Shown here in pieces: positions 1 through 12,322 of a stretch of DNA of 64,000 nucleotides. The first letter of the stretch is position 1. Every line of letters begins with the position of its first letter. The notes under the pieces were generated by a model. The model did not search any database. It saw only the letters and a program-made list of their open reading frames with translations, and was not told the origin of the DNA. This DNA comes from Polyodon spathula (Eukaryota > Chordata > Actinopteri > Acipenseriformes > Polyodontidae): the NCBI RefSeq assembly GCF_017654505.1, contig NC_054536.1, positions 16,246,294 through 16,310,293 on the forward strand, written 5' to 3'. Position numbers and translations under genes: made by a program.

Positions 1-1244
1 TGATATGTGCAGATGTGGCCAGCAGTGGAAACACCCTTTTTTCAGGATGTGGAAATGGGGTGTCCTGGTCATGTAAACAGAATAATTACTCATGTTGAGT
101 GTCGTTTCATAAGCCTTGAAAAGCCTTGCAGCATTAATTAGGTTAAACCCTGCTTGGGAAAACTCTGACTGTTGGGAACCACTTGGTTACACAAAATATT
201 GACCTTCATCTGACATCACAACTTACTAATGCAATCCCCTGCTCTTTATCCCAGCAGTCGGTCAGGTGCAGTTCTGTCTAATGTCTTGTGCACCCTGTGA
301 CCACTGAAATGCAATTTTACAATGTGCTGTCATATGATAGTATTTGAATAATTCCTTCAGAAAGAAAGAAAGGTATTTTGGTACTCTTAATACCAGCAAC
401 ATGTAGGATGTGGCTAAAGAAGTAGATAATTTGCAAAATGACACATAAAAATGTGAAGCCAGAAAGTGTTAGAAACTAAACACCATGTCAATAGGTATGA
501 GTTTACACAGTGGCTATAAAAGTTCCTTTGCCATTTTGTGCTGTTGCTGTGGTAAAAAAAAAGAAAATGATTTACCACAAAGCAAATGGTAAAGGGCAGA
601 TGGAAGTACCAGACAATGGTTCTCATTACTCAAATGTTAGTGTAATTCAAATAGTTGTGGTGAGACAAACAGCGGCCATGTTGAGCAGCTCATGCAATAA
701 CACTTATAGGTGTTTTCTAGAGTGATAGTAGACCTAAAATCACGTTGCCCACTGTCTGGTGCTTCCACCTGTCAGAGCACTGCAAATTGGCCCTGTGGTT
801 TCATAGCCACCATGGACATGCAGTAGAAAATGTTCAAACATTTGTGGGTGGAAAAAAAAAAAACAGACACTAGTCCTATCATAATAATACTAAAAGAAAG
901 TATACTTCAAGGGCAATAATTCAGAATCAAGTAATTCCTTCAGTCTTACCTGTCATGGTCTTCCATTGGCTATATAGGTCTTAACAGTGCAGTTTTGAAT
1001 GAAACACGTTATATCACACATGTATTTTAAAACATGATATCTGCATAACAGTCTCAATTTGCTTGCCATACTATCATGAAATATTTTAACGATTTACTTA
1101 AGTTTCACTCTGCAGTGAATCGAGACATTTGCAAAAACATATTTATTTAGTCAAGTGTAGCACCAGATATCATGCTTTAAAATAAAAAGGCATGTTTGCT
1201 AAAACTGCACATTTGAATGGAATGAAAGAACACTATAGATAGGA
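1..1244. other. SUGCT intron, no gene seen
   Basis: Part of the intron after the leftmost visible SUGCT exon. It is AT-rich unique-looking sequence. No splice-flanked coding segment matching the missing SUGCT C-terminus was found, and no classifiable repeat. Confidence 0.6.
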
Positions 1245-1248
1245 TTAA

Positions 1249-1861
1249 CCCTTTGCGGTCCTATTACAATTTTCCTTTTCCAGTCCAATATCGGACCCTG
1301 TCCGACATCATCAAAAAGACGTCAAGCACTGGTCTCTTGTCATTTTTTCTCCAGAAAAAGCTGAGAAAAGCTGTCAATGGCCAAGTGAGACCGATAGGAG
1401 CCATGAGAAGCCAAAAACAAAAAAAACAGGGGGGGGGGGGGGGGGCGGATCTGAGCAATACACAAAGCCCCTGCACTACAGAGATAACATAAAACAAAGA
1501 AGACTGCTGCTTCTGCATCCAGCACTCAGACTATCACAGACATTTGCAGAGCTTTTAGAGATGTTATAGTAATAACATAATGACTTGGATCACATTATTG
1601 AGGAGTTTGGTGATAAAACGAGTGATCATTTATCAGTATGCACGACTATGAAGAGATATGTGAAAAATACAGTGAACAAGGGGTGGGGCTTGGCTGGAGA
1701 TGCAGTACTGAGTGTCCTGTTGATATGCAGGGCCTTTTAAACCTGTTTTACTGTGAAAAAAAATACTTTAAAAAAGCGAGTGTAAAATAAACACACGTGT
1801 GTGAAAATAAATTGGTCCCGACATGACAGGTGACAGGTGATGAATAAATGGACTGTAAGGG
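1249..1861. mobile_element. Non-autonomous piggyBac-type element (613 bp)
   Basis: Flanked on both sides by TTAA (1245-1248 and 1862-1865), the strict target-site duplication of piggyBac transposons. The termini are inverted: CCCTTTGCGGTCC on the left and the complement of GGACTGTAAGGG on the right, and they start with the CCC expected for piggyBac. There is no transposase reading frame, so it is a MITE-like derivative mobilised in trans. It contains an 18-base G run near 1429-1446. Confidence 0.8.
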
Positions 1862-2110
1862 TTAATGGTATAATTTTGTTACATATTGCCACTTTAATGA
1901 TGACCTGTATCCCTTGGACATCACAAAAGTTAATGCTGCCAGATCACCAATCTGGATCACTTCATGTTGACGTTCAATATAATTAATTTGCTCTGCTTGT
2001 ATGGCAATACCACACCTTATAGAAGTTTGGGTACATATGTGCAGCCCAGATTTTGAAGTAATGGTCCAACTGATAAACGTGTACAATAAATATGCATAGT
2101 GTTAACTGAC

Positions 2111-2213
2111 CTGGGGATCAGCAAATACTTGCTGTATGCTGTTGATTGGGCCGTAGGGCACACCAGTGTCTTCAAACATTTGCAACCAATCGTCGGTCTT
2201 CTTTTCTGAGAAT
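2111..2213 (-). CDS. SUGCT: SUGCT coding exon (last in window)
   Basis: Exon of 103 nt with a CCTAG acceptor and a CCCCAG|GTCAGT donor. The first base completes the split Arg, then 34 codons follow, including WLQMFEDTGVPYGPI and QVFADPQ. The (G/A)VPxGP-x-(N/Y) motif is typical of the C-terminal domain of class III CoA-transferases. The remaining C-terminal exons (HPTVGKI-type segment) are not found in 1-2110 and must lie to the left of the window. Confidence 0.92.
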
Positions 2214-3741
2214 CTAGGAACAAACACAATTTTGTGGTTTGAACTCTTGTGTTACAGTTTCAAGAGATGTACACGACTGCACTGTTTTAATTCCAACAAT
2301 CAGTAATGACAACCACAATGTGATACACATGTTTCTGGAAAGAACCAAACATTGCCTTCAAGGAAAAAAAAACATGGCTTAAATCAAATCATAGTTCTGT
2401 ATATTTTTCCAATGTTTGCAGCCACCAAAATTAGCACAATTCAAGTAAGGATCACTGCTCTTCCTGCAAATTTCAAAAAGCTTCCCTCATCTACAGACAG
2501 CAAAATTTCACTTTGATGTTTTTACTATTTTGCTGAACAGCAGTATGTAAACCAGGTATTTGTTTTGTTAGGCACTCATATTTATTAACGTGGGTCATTT
2601 ACTTAAATTTACCTAAATTATAAGATCATTTCCTCAGCCCTTCTTTCCAGAAAAAGTAATCATACCACTTGATTTTTTTTTGATGAAGATCTTCTTGCTG
2701 ATAAGGAAAAAAGAACATCTGCATTCATGGTAGCTACATCATTATTTCTATTGCCACAGAGAAGACAATTAGTTATTTAGTTGTCCCTCTAATTGCCATA
2801 AAACAGTAGTTTGGCTTTAACGCTGTGGTTTATAAAATACATGTGACCTGCTGGCTGTGACATTCAACAACACTAGAAAGGAGTTCATTGTAGAATCATC
2901 AAGTCTCCACGTATAGGAACACCGCCTAAGAGAACAATTCGGCTTAGGGAACAATCTTGTGGTGAAACGGAATTTTCCCATTGGAAATGCTCCGCCTAAA
3001 GGAACAGGAACTTTGTTTAAAAGAACACCTTTTTGGCACTGATAGCAATTAGTTGCAAACCAATAACAAAAGATACAGTACTGATTTATAACCTGATAAC
3101 TCATCATCATCAAACTCAATCTTTTCAAAACTGACTTGTGAGAATAATCTGCATTTTTTAACGTGTGTAGGCATGCTTTGTTAACCCTCTGTGTACTGAG
3201 GCACAGCCACTGCACTGTACCCTACAGGACTACACATGTCACACACAAATGAACGCCCTTGTGATAGAGTGGCAAATTACTTAATTTAACACCAAAAATA
3301 AAAACGACTGTATGAAACCTTGTGAACAAGATGGCTGGGAGGTGACGTCCGACCAGGAAGAGAATGGATACAGTACTGTGAGTGAAGCGCTGATGCGTGT
3401 ATTTAATAAATAATAAGAACAAATAAACACTAGACAGAAGAAATTAACAAAATAACCAACGCAAGGGCCAAAACAAAAGGACTATACAAAGCACACAAAG
3501 AGTAAATAACACAGGACAAATGGAAGAGCACAGAACATGAAAAACACTCCCCTCTAACAACAACCTTACCTTTAACACACTAACCCTTTCACCACCCGTC
3601 ATCACCTTATTTATACACCCGTGTTTGCAGAGAGGATTTTAACTCCGTCCCTGCCACCTAATATTTCCCACCTGTCTTGCTGAGAATTTTCCTGGAGGCA
3701 CCCCAAAACTGTGCCACCAATGCAAAACGATGAATATGAAT
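2214..3741. other. SUGCT intron, unclassified repeat-like sequence
   Basis: Intronic sequence between the last visible exon and an AT microsatellite. Around 2925-3030 a short motif recurs three times (CGCCTAAGAGAACA, GGCTTAGGGAACA and CGCCTAAAGGAACA), which looks like the degenerate head of a DNA transposon, but I cannot name the family. Positions about 3300-3740 look like LTR or UTR sequence (AATAAA signals, GC-rich runs). No gene. Confidence 0.4.
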
Positions 3742-3904
<163 letters not shown>

Positions 3905-3959
3905 ATATTGTTTTTTTAAGAAATGAATACTAATCTCACCATTCAGTGGAGAGAAAAAA

Positions 3960-5960
3960 AAACCCTTTGGAGGAAACCACTGGTGGTCCTGTCAGAGAGA
4001 CGGCCCCCACTCCGGGCATACTAGCTATACTATGTTGGGCATAAGATATATCTTGGAGTGAAGAGCTGATGTAAGACTCTACTGCTTGATTAACTACTGG
4101 TTGACGTTACTTTTTGCTGCTGAAGTTGCTGCGCCAATATGGAATGAATGTGGGGTACAGAAATGGGGGGGGGGGGGCATTCCAGGGCTGCAGAAGGGAA
4201 GTCCACATCCTGGTGTCTTTACATTCTTCTGAAGGCAAGGAAGGGGCCCTACATAGAGCTTTTTGCAATCTCTGAAATGATGAGGGAGTCAATGATATTT
4301 GGTTCCTTTTGTGCCGATTTAAGATTTTTACAATAAAAGGAGAATGATGGAATGACTTAAGTCCGGTAGAGAATCCACTGGAAAATCCGGATGAGGTAGG
4401 AAATGAATTTGCAATTGGGGTGATTTTGTAATGTCTGGGACAAGACGGGATGTTGATGGAAGCGGAAGAGATGAGGGATGATGTCATTTGGAGGAAAGCG
4501 AGCAGATGGAAAGAGAGTGAGCGTTACCGCAGAGCCTGCCAGCATTGTCTGGATGAGCAAAATGCAGAATTTAAATTATTGCATATTTGTGTGACATCTG
4601 AGTATTTAATAGGGCAGCCCTGGATATCCTTGATAGCAGAAGTAGCTGGAGGGGCTGAGGAGTGGATAGGGTCTTGGGAGCTGGCAATGGGTAATTTGAA
4701 GATGAAGGTGGGGGTAAACTTCACATAAAATATCTCTACATACTGAAAAAGCTATTAAAAATTCACCCAGTGTTAGATTTTTTAAAAGCAGAGGATCCCT
4801 GAATTTGAGAGTGACAAACAGATCACCACATTCATGGCTTGATGATCTAGAAATTCTAATGCTGCTGTGAGAAATGACACTAACTTGACGTCTTTACCTT
4901 CTATACTGTTGCATCTGAGCTGGGGCGACAGTGTGTGTCATTGGTCAGGGAAGCAGAGTAGGGGCCAGGAGCAGCAGTTGTCGAGAGTGTGAAGATTGAC
5001 AGGTGAACTTCAGGAGCGGGCGCTGCTGGAGTGATATGCACAGCTGTCATGGCGGAAGGGTGGAGAGGGAGAGCTGCTGATTCCAATTATTCAAAACCAG
5101 GATTCTCATATTCAGCTGGTCAGAGACTGAAGAAATGGCAGAGTTGAGAGGCTGAATGAGTTGCTTGATATCGTTGGCTGTTTGTAGTTGCAGGTAAAAA
5201 AAAGAAGCGGAGGTGTGGTAGAATGGCAGGCAGTGAAAGGGGGATAGCTTGGGCTGGCTCTGGATTGCTTACAGCAGTGGCGGAGCAACCGTTGAAGATT
5301 CTGGTTCTCTGTGCTGCCGTTTGGGGAGGAAATACAAGCTCTGCTGACATCGACTCGTAGTGCAAACAAAAATAGAGAATTTCGATCGCTCCATGCTGGA
5401 AATGAAATTCCTTTTTTAAAAACTGCTTTCAGAAGCTTATCGATGAGCCAGTCTGTCAGAAAAAACAAACAAACAAAAAAAAACAACTGGAGAAGTATCC
5501 CAGGGGCGAATGCATTTAGAGTGGCAGGGAGGCTGGGTTACATGGGAGACCTGGATGACTGGTACAGCAGGAGCAGCAGAGGTTGAAGTGGCGGGTTCAG
5601 CGGAGGCCAGGGTGAATTGGTCAGCGACGTTACCGGGTGAAGAAGGAGAAGTAAGGCAGATATATTGCTGTAGAAATGTATTACTTGGATTAATAATGGG
5701 AGAATGCGGAGAAATGCAGTCTTCATCCGAGAATTCTGTTTCCGATGGAGAAGACAATTGCTGCTGGTGAGTAGTCATTATGAAACTATTCTGTAGTCTT
5801 GAGCCTGCAGGGCTGTGTAGCGAGGCACAAACAAAAAACGCAAGACACAGAGCAAGCGCATGGCTTGGGGTTTAAATAGGGGTTTAGCAGATGTTATTTG
5901 TAGGAAGAAAATAGGGGGAGGAGCCCTCACTCATGCCTCTCGAATCACACCATTACAATA
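3960..5960 (-). mobile_element. Antisense retroelement-like block, family uncertain
   Basis: A 2-kb block with several medium minus-strand reading frames rich in Ser, Pro and Thr (for example 5437-5778, starting MTTHQQQLSSPSETEF), as in gag-like proteins of LTR or tyrosine-recombinase retroelements. Its right end (about 5820-5955) recurs at about 14550-14690 and 26060-26182 in the same orientation, so it behaves as a dispersed terminal repeat. No reverse transcriptase, integrase or recombinase motif is visible, so the class is left open. Confidence 0.45.
5820..5955 (-). repeat. Dispersed terminal repeat, copy A
   Basis: Shares the pieces GGGTTTAAATAGGGGTTTAG, GGAGGAGCCCTCACTC and CGAATCACACCATTACAAT with copies B (about 14550) and C (about 26060). 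Read on the minus strand it precedes the MTTHQQQ reading frame, consistent with a 5' terminal repeat and leader. Confidence 0.6.
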
Positions 5961-7125
5961 ATGAAACACCACAAAAAACTAACACAAAAGAACAAAACCC
6001 CCGGTCTGCCTCTATGGCACACACACTTACACACTTGCCAACTGAAGCAGTTAATATACTGACAAACAACTTAGGATGTTAGACTTCAATAGAATATTCA
6101 GCTGAAGTGTGCTTGCAAGAATAAAAAAAGCAAATGTTTTACACCACTTCAAAACATGTGGCATGTGAACTGTGGAAATTAAACTTGAATCAGACTTTGC
6201 ATATTAAATATATCATCATGCTTGTTCAATTCAAAATTATAATCTGCTTTAATACCTTTACTCCTCTTTGTCAGGCAATGTATCAGACTTAATACTACCA
6301 GTACCACACGCACATTTTGTAAGTAGCATTCAATTTAAAATGTGTTTGACCATCTCATTTTAAGGAAATATTGTTTATTCATAAAAAATGATATGCCTGA
6401 CTGAACATTGGAAAATAAAACAACTACTCTCATTGGTTCCTGCACATATCGTCAATTCTTTATAAATGGCTGGTAGAGAAGAAAATATTCAAGTAAGCGA
6501 GTGAAACAAACACTGACCAAGGGAAAACAGTTTTATTAAGATGGGAATAGAATGTTTTTATGCCATACCGATCTGACCCAGGGCATTTCCAGGGGTATTA
6601 ATAACCAAACCACCCAAATCTCAGCGTAATCCTGAGGTAATGCCTAGGACCAGGATCATTTTGCTTAAAAACATAATTTATTTACATAAAAGAATATATC
6701 ATCACATCACATATATTGCCTCAAAACACTTTGAGTGACCTATTTTACTTAAGTACAGGCCACTCCTGTACAAGGAGACAACAGTCTTATGAGTGGATGA
6801 AATCTAAAACAAAGCAGAGGTTTTTATTCCAGAGACTGTACACTCAATGTGTACTCTATTCATTACATTATATAAGTGTTTTAGTATTTCATATTTTAAA
6901 TTTTAATTTTACAGAGTCAGTTATGTGTTGCCTCCACTCTAAGTCTGACCTCAACTGAATCAGTAAGTCATCCAGGTTCGGTAACAGGCAGTTGTCACTA
7001 TGCTTTGTTTTTTTTTTTTTTTCTATCCAAACTATACATGTTTTGGAATCTCAGTAAAAGTAAATGCTGGAGCTGTTACACAATATATGACCATTTATCC
7101 CATCTACGGCTGTCAAAAAGTTGTT

Positions 7126-7157
<32 letters not shown>

Positions 7158-8978
7158 GTTGTTTTTTTTTTGGTAAGTGTGTAATTAATACCACCCGCAT
7201 TAAACTGAACTGTAGTACACAGCATTTGGAAAAAGATATGGCTCATTTCTATACAACACTGATAAGTGTGATACTATCATTCAATTGTATCACGGAAATA
7301 GGCTGTAAATGTTGTCATTTGAAGCAACAACTCTTAATTAAACTTTGTTAACCTTTCCTTACCGTGTTTCCTGTTCCAATTAGAGAGGAACAATACAGAA
7401 TAACTTTAAAATGTTGACAACTGCATCACGAAAACAAGCAAGATAATCTGCCTCTTTACACAATGCAAGTCTCAATGTTTTACTAGGCATGTTCTTGGAG
7501 CCCTGTCAGGTGCATTATGGAGGCTGCAATTTCAGAACATATATTTGCACACTTTAACACACTTTTGTATTAATTAAAATAAAACATAAACACATAACAG
7601 CCTAACTTCATCTAGTGCACAAAGGCTTCCCTCTCAAGGATATCGTCTATTCCATCTGGGATTCTATCCTTTCAGAAGACTGTTATCTCCTCATACACAA
7701 TGCACGCTCTGGTTATCACTTTAATATTCTATGCACATACACTCAGATATTACACTTAAATTATTACATTATTTTGAAGGACTAGCTGAAAGGATTCTTA
7801 AATGTTTTACACTGCTAGCCATACCCTACCATTCTCTGTCACTCTAACCCAAGCAAACCGATCCTTAAATACAGTGCAACACTGCAGTGTATCTAACTTA
7901 CTAGCCTAGATTTTATTTGTATTCCATCTCGAGACACATGTCTCCTGTGAAAAACCCCTTGAGGCTGCCAACGTTCTACAATAGAGAATATTTAGCAGCT
8001 GAAAGGTGACAGAATGCCCCAGAAGCTGGGCTTTGTTTTGTCAACAAAGATTTGGCAGTCTGAGCAACTTTTTAAAGGGCAGTCACCATCAGTTTCATGA
8101 ATGCTTGTGTAGATTGTCAGAATTTGATATCCTTTATGGGGTTACTTGAGCAACTTCACAGTCCTTCAAGGTCATTTTGAAACTGCACCTTGTTTTTCAA
8201 AAGCTACCCCACTATAAAAAATGTGTCTTTTTCTCAGTGCATCAACAGTCTCTGATGTACAAAACAAAAAGCTATTTAATTCCACTTCATTGCGGTAGAT
8301 CTACACTGCAGACCAGAACAACAAATGTAAGCAATTTGTTACAGACCCCAGCACAATAAAACAAAAAAGCACAGAAGAAAACAAATTACATTCGTAAAGA
8401 AAACAAATTCTACAGCGTGAAATGTGAGAAACAGAAGCAGCAGAAAATAACTACATTTTACAATTGCACGTACCACAATGACTCCTGCTGGGATGGGTTG
8501 CACCGCATCTCTTTTAAATAAGCTGTCCAGCTTCACTTCAAACATACTGTGATCCATGGCTTTCTGAGGACAAGCCTTTCAACGTTTCAACAAAGTGGAT
8601 CTCCATTATCCCGGTGTGTATGCAATGTCTTACCACAAGACAACATAGACAGGGTAAAGGAACAACGGTTTAAACCCACAGCAGCACCTGATCAACGAAC
8701 CACTGCATTTTTCCCTTGTTAGAATTGCTAGAGTTTCAGGATCTTATGTTCCTTTTTTATAACAGCTTCTAACTTTGGACAGCTCTATTCATAGCTTGCT
8801 TGAGGGGACAACTAGGATTATAATGATCTATCTATTAAATGTAACCACTATGTTTTACTAGATGTAACAGTGAAATAACAGACAATTAACTGGGCTGTAT
8901 CATGTTTAACCTGCAGGAGATTCTGACTGGATGCTTGCCCCAGAGAAGAAAGAAATGCATCAGGTTAACAAAACCCAC
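5956..8978. other. SUGCT intron, no gene seen
   Basis: AT-rich intronic sequence without recognisable coding or transposon structure. The only notable feature is the homopolymer tract at 7127-7169 listed separately. Confidence 0.5.
7127..7169. repeat. T-run / 22-base G-run / T-run
   Basis: A run of 10 T is followed by 22 consecutive G (7137-7158), then TTG and about 9 T. The G tract could form intramolecular G-quadruplexes on the plus strand, and its length is prone to sequencing error. Confidence 0.9.
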
Positions 8979-9076
8979 CTTGCAGACACAATTCCAAGAA
9001 GCTCTTTTCTGTTCTGGACCCGTAATTTGTTGGTTTTATATTTTGGATCTTCAGCCAGTCTCGTTAGGTTCAAGAT
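8979..9076 (-). CDS. SUGCT: SUGCT coding exon
   Basis: Exon of 98 nt with a TTTACAG acceptor and a GCAAG|GTGGGT donor, giving 32 codons plus two bases of a split Arg. It encodes [18 protein letters not shown] and [14 protein letters not shown], the helical linker that comes after the LCK segment in SUGCT. The donor is GTGGGT rather than GTAAGT, which is acceptable for U2 introns. Confidence 0.9.
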
Positions 9077-9995
9077 CTGTAAACCAAAAAGGCAAAAGCA
9101 TGTTCAAGTGACACATAAAACTAGAATGGGTGTTTGAGAAGAAAAAAAAAATCTGGGATAAAAGCATTGTTTTTGCCTCATGTTTTCACATCTCAACTTT
9201 TACTCTGGGATTCTTTCCAGGAGAGAGTTTTTCTCACGGTGTATCCAGATCAGGGTCCCATCTGCAACAATGCTGATGCTCTTAAATGAGCACTTGCAGG
9301 AGGGAGCCAGACCTGAACGCACTATGATGCTCATAAGAGAAACTGGACAGAGATTTTATGTGGCTTCAATTAAGCTTATTACAATTAAAAAATTGTCCAA
9401 CATTGAGACATGTCAGCCCAGGCAAAGGTATAAGCATTACAAGAGTCTGATATTCTTGAATCAAAGGTAATCAAAAAAAATACTGTTACTAAGACACTAA
9501 GCACATTGTTTTTATTGCTGGCCAAGGTTAAGCATTCTGTGAAGAGAATTAGGGATAAGTGCTGTTGTGGGTAATGGATTATCTTTGGAGGCCTAGGAAT
9601 GAATCTGTCTTTAGTCAAGTGAAATAAAGTAAGGATTAGATTGGAATGGGACTTCCATTAGCCCCTCAGTGAGGGTGGTCCCTCTAGGGCAACGTTTCCC
9701 AAAGTGGGGGTCGCGACCAAAATATGGGTCATGGCAAGGTTTCTGATGGGTCGCCAAACAATCTAAAAAATATGACGTTCAGTGCACACTGTAAAGATTT
9801 TGTTTCACTATACAACTTCTTATGCTTATGTTCAAAATAAATATAATTTGCATACAAATCATTTGTAGTAATTATGTAAACAATCTATTGTTTTATCACC
9901 ACTCTTCTGCATTAACTATCAACCAAAAAAAAATAAGTATAAGATGACATTTTATGTGCGGTTACTTGGGATTTTGAAAACAGCTGTTAAAATGG

Positions 9996-10320
9996 ATGCA
10001 AAATGAAAAAATGTCTAATGCTACTTGCAGCTCAAAGAAACAAACAAAAAGAAAATCGCAATCACCATCTTATATTAACTTCAGTTTTTCTTACATTGGT
10101 GACGAGGATGATCCGCGTCCTCATGTGTCATTTGCTCTGAAGTACTGGCTCATGAAAGCTAAGGCATCGGCATCTTGAGACACGGCATCCAGATTGCATT
10201 AGGAAACAACAAAAGTTTGTCCAGACAAAAGCTGATCAATTAGCTAAATAGCAAGACATTCTTAAAAAATCAGTCACTGTCTCAGAGAAGGAGATGAATG
10301 TAACCTACCTGGTTACAATG
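9996..10320 (+). pseudogene. hAT/ZBED-type transposase N-terminal remnant
   Basis: Two frames carry consecutive pieces of a BED zinc-finger transposase: YINFSFSYIGDEDDPRPHV, then after a frameshift RHLETRHPDC, KFVQTKADQLAK and KKSVTVSEKEMNVTYLV. In intact relatives these are contiguous (cysteine pair, H-x-x-x-H finger, then the start of the dimerisation and catalytic region). Here the cysteines are lost and internal stops are present. DNA beyond 10320 lacks the RNase H-like core. Confidence 0.7.
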
Positions 10321-10432
10321 CATATTGCAAAACTGCACAACTGACTGTTGTCGGTATGTTTGCAATGCTTGATGTTGAATTGAAAATTAAAACTGGTATT
10401 CATTATGTTGGAACACAATTTTAAATTGATAT

Positions 10433-11454
10433 TGTAACGTGGAGGTAAAGTTGGCAATCCAGGCAGGTATTCTGGTCTCAAATGCACAGTTTATTTTATA
10501 AGAACAAGCAGTTCAATAAAATAAATGCAACAATGATGTGGCGTCAACCAAGGCAAGTGGGGCAAGGCCTCTCCAATAATTCCCAAAGGCTACAAAAACG
10601 TTTTGCATATTAGTATTATTTAATTGAGAAACATAAACGCATTTACGCATATTAAACACATTTAAGCGCTAGTGACATTACTTAACTTGCTTTCACCAGT
10701 AGCGAAAGCGCAACGCCAGAAAGCTGGAACAACGTAGTACTGCCGCATAACGCGCAAACCTTGAGTACCTCAAAAAGTTGCTTTTTACGATGGCAACTCA
10801 CCACTGGGGAAGTCCCCTTCTGAAGGCACTGCTATGGAAAATAGGTTTTACAGTAAGAGCCCAAGAAGAGAGACGTTCAATAGTTAAGGATGGCAGAATA
10901 ACATTAGCATTTGAGATTGTGAAGAAAGACGGTAAACAACCGCAGCAAGGAGTTCATAAAATGGCAGGCAGCGCTGTGAACAAACTATTGTTGGCCATGT
11001 TTCCTTCTTTCAACTAAATAAAACAAATCTCTTTTAATGGAGTAAAACTGTCAATTTCTTGCCACATGACAAGCTCATGAGCCGCCGCTGAAATGCAATA
11101 AACAATAACGAACACAGGATAAATTAAAGGGTTTAATAAACAGTCAGGTAACACACACAAAGCTAACAGTCTCTGCGTGTCCAACTCGGTAATTTAAAAA
11201 AAAGAAACGCTCCAAAACTCACACTCTTCACCCAGCCCCTCCCTCTTCCAGGCTTATATTTCGCTCTGTCATGTGCATTCCCCCAATCACAGGCACGCAC
11301 ACCCGCCCTACCACCAATTATCGCAATGCACCCACAGTCCATTAGCCTAATCGCCATGGGGGCTCTCCTACAAATTCATGTTTGCGATCGGCTGCAGTTG
11401 TTGTCTGCGTGAAGGGGACCCTTAACTCCCAGGTTCGTCTGCCTCATCATTACA
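10433..11454. mobile_element. LTR-like insertion (solo LTR?) inside the hAT element
   Basis: Begins TGTAACG and ends CATTACA (TG...CA ends) and is flanked by the 4-bp direct repeat ATAT (10429-10432, 11455-11458), the size made by many LTR-element integrases. The 1022-bp sequence is not hAT-like and interrupts the hAT element. It has several AATAAA motifs and no long reading frame. It could also be a short two-LTR derivative, but I cannot see an internal LTR pair. Confidence 0.5.
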
Positions 11455-11729
11455 ATATGTTAATTTAATACAATTTTTTCATTTTTTTTTTTTTTTTTTT
11501 ACTAATAATTCATTTGATAAAAGCAAACATGTTAGCAACCTGTAAAACTTTCTGCCTGAATGCTTATATAGTGTAGAATAGTTACAAATAAATTAAACGT
11601 CGGTTTTTGGTTGGTTAAGAAGTATTTCAGTTAAAATACTGAATAGAGAGTCATTTTAGGTCGTGGGTTCATTATTTCTGTGTTAATTTGGGTCGCCAAT
11701 CAAAAACTTTGGGAAACACTGCTCTAGCG

Positions 11730-12250
11730 CATGCTGAGGTGTTCTTGTGGGAAAGCTCATAGATTGTACAAGATTTTCTCTGTAGATAAGTATATGAATT
11801 CGGGCTCCAGTGCCAGTACAAAAATTTACCATAATACATTAGCAAACTTTGCACTTTTACATGTCCATTCTGATACTTTATATTTACCATAGTTTTCATG
11901 GTTATCTCAAATATTTCCCTTTTTTGTTTTTACCATGGTATAACTCAGTAATGATTTATAGTGTGATTATAGGACCATTTTCTAACCTCTTATTAACGCT
12001 ATGAATATGTCTACCGTTTATATCCTTTTCTGATGATATTTTGGCTCTTTGCTTGCATTTTATACTTGAGTTTTTGGAATATGAAAAGACAACACTGCAT
12101 ATTATTAGTCTGGCAGCCACCTTGGTGTTTGTTATTTATACTTGATTATGTGATCACACTTCATATAAAACTTGAGTTTGTTTGTGTTTCGTGTCCAGTC
12201 AGAAAGTGTTTTTGTTGTTGTTGTTTGTTTCTGATAAGGAAGTTACTTAC
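11730..12250. other. SUGCT intron, no feature seen
   Basis: AT-rich intronic DNA between the hAT element and the SUGCT exon at 12251. Nothing recognisable. Confidence 0.5.
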
Positions 12251-12322
12251 CTTGCATAATTTGACAAACTGATGGTCATTTCCAGCACCAACAACTAAGT
12301 ATCCATCCTTTGTCTTGAAAGC
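12251..12322 (-). CDS. SUGCT: SUGCT coding exon
   Basis: Exon of 72 nt (24 codons, phase 0) with a TTTGCAG acceptor and an AAG|GTAAGT donor. It encodes [15 protein letters not shown] followed by DHQFVKLCK, the conserved F-x-(T/A)-x-DG-(Y/W) segment that starts the small domain of class III CoA-transferases. Confidence 0.93.

Larger units (their letters stand above)
9690..11721 (+). mobile_element. hAT transposon remnant with nested LTR
   Basis: Inverted termini CAACGTTTCCCAAAGTGGGG at the left and the complement of AAAGT..TTTGGGAAACACTG at the right match the hAT consensus (CA-x-x-GTTTCCCAAA). An 8-bp duplication, ctctaggg (9682-9689) and ctctagcg (11722-11729), matches at 7 of 8 bases, as expected for hAT. 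Total 2032 bp, of which about 1 kb is a later insertion (10433-11454). Positions 9996-10320 encode a broken BED-finger/hAT transposase N-terminus (SFSYIGDEDDPRPHV, then HLETRHPDCIRKQQKF in another frame). The rest of the transposase is deleted. Confidence 0.8.

Noticed and set aside
1..2110. Search for the remaining C-terminal SUGCT exons
   Set aside because: No splice-flanked minus-strand segment resembling the expected C-terminal sequence was seen; the exons are presumably left of the window.
2817..3215. 132-codon minus-strand open frame
   Set aside because: No recognisable domain; overlaps a repeat-like segment in an intron of SUGCT.
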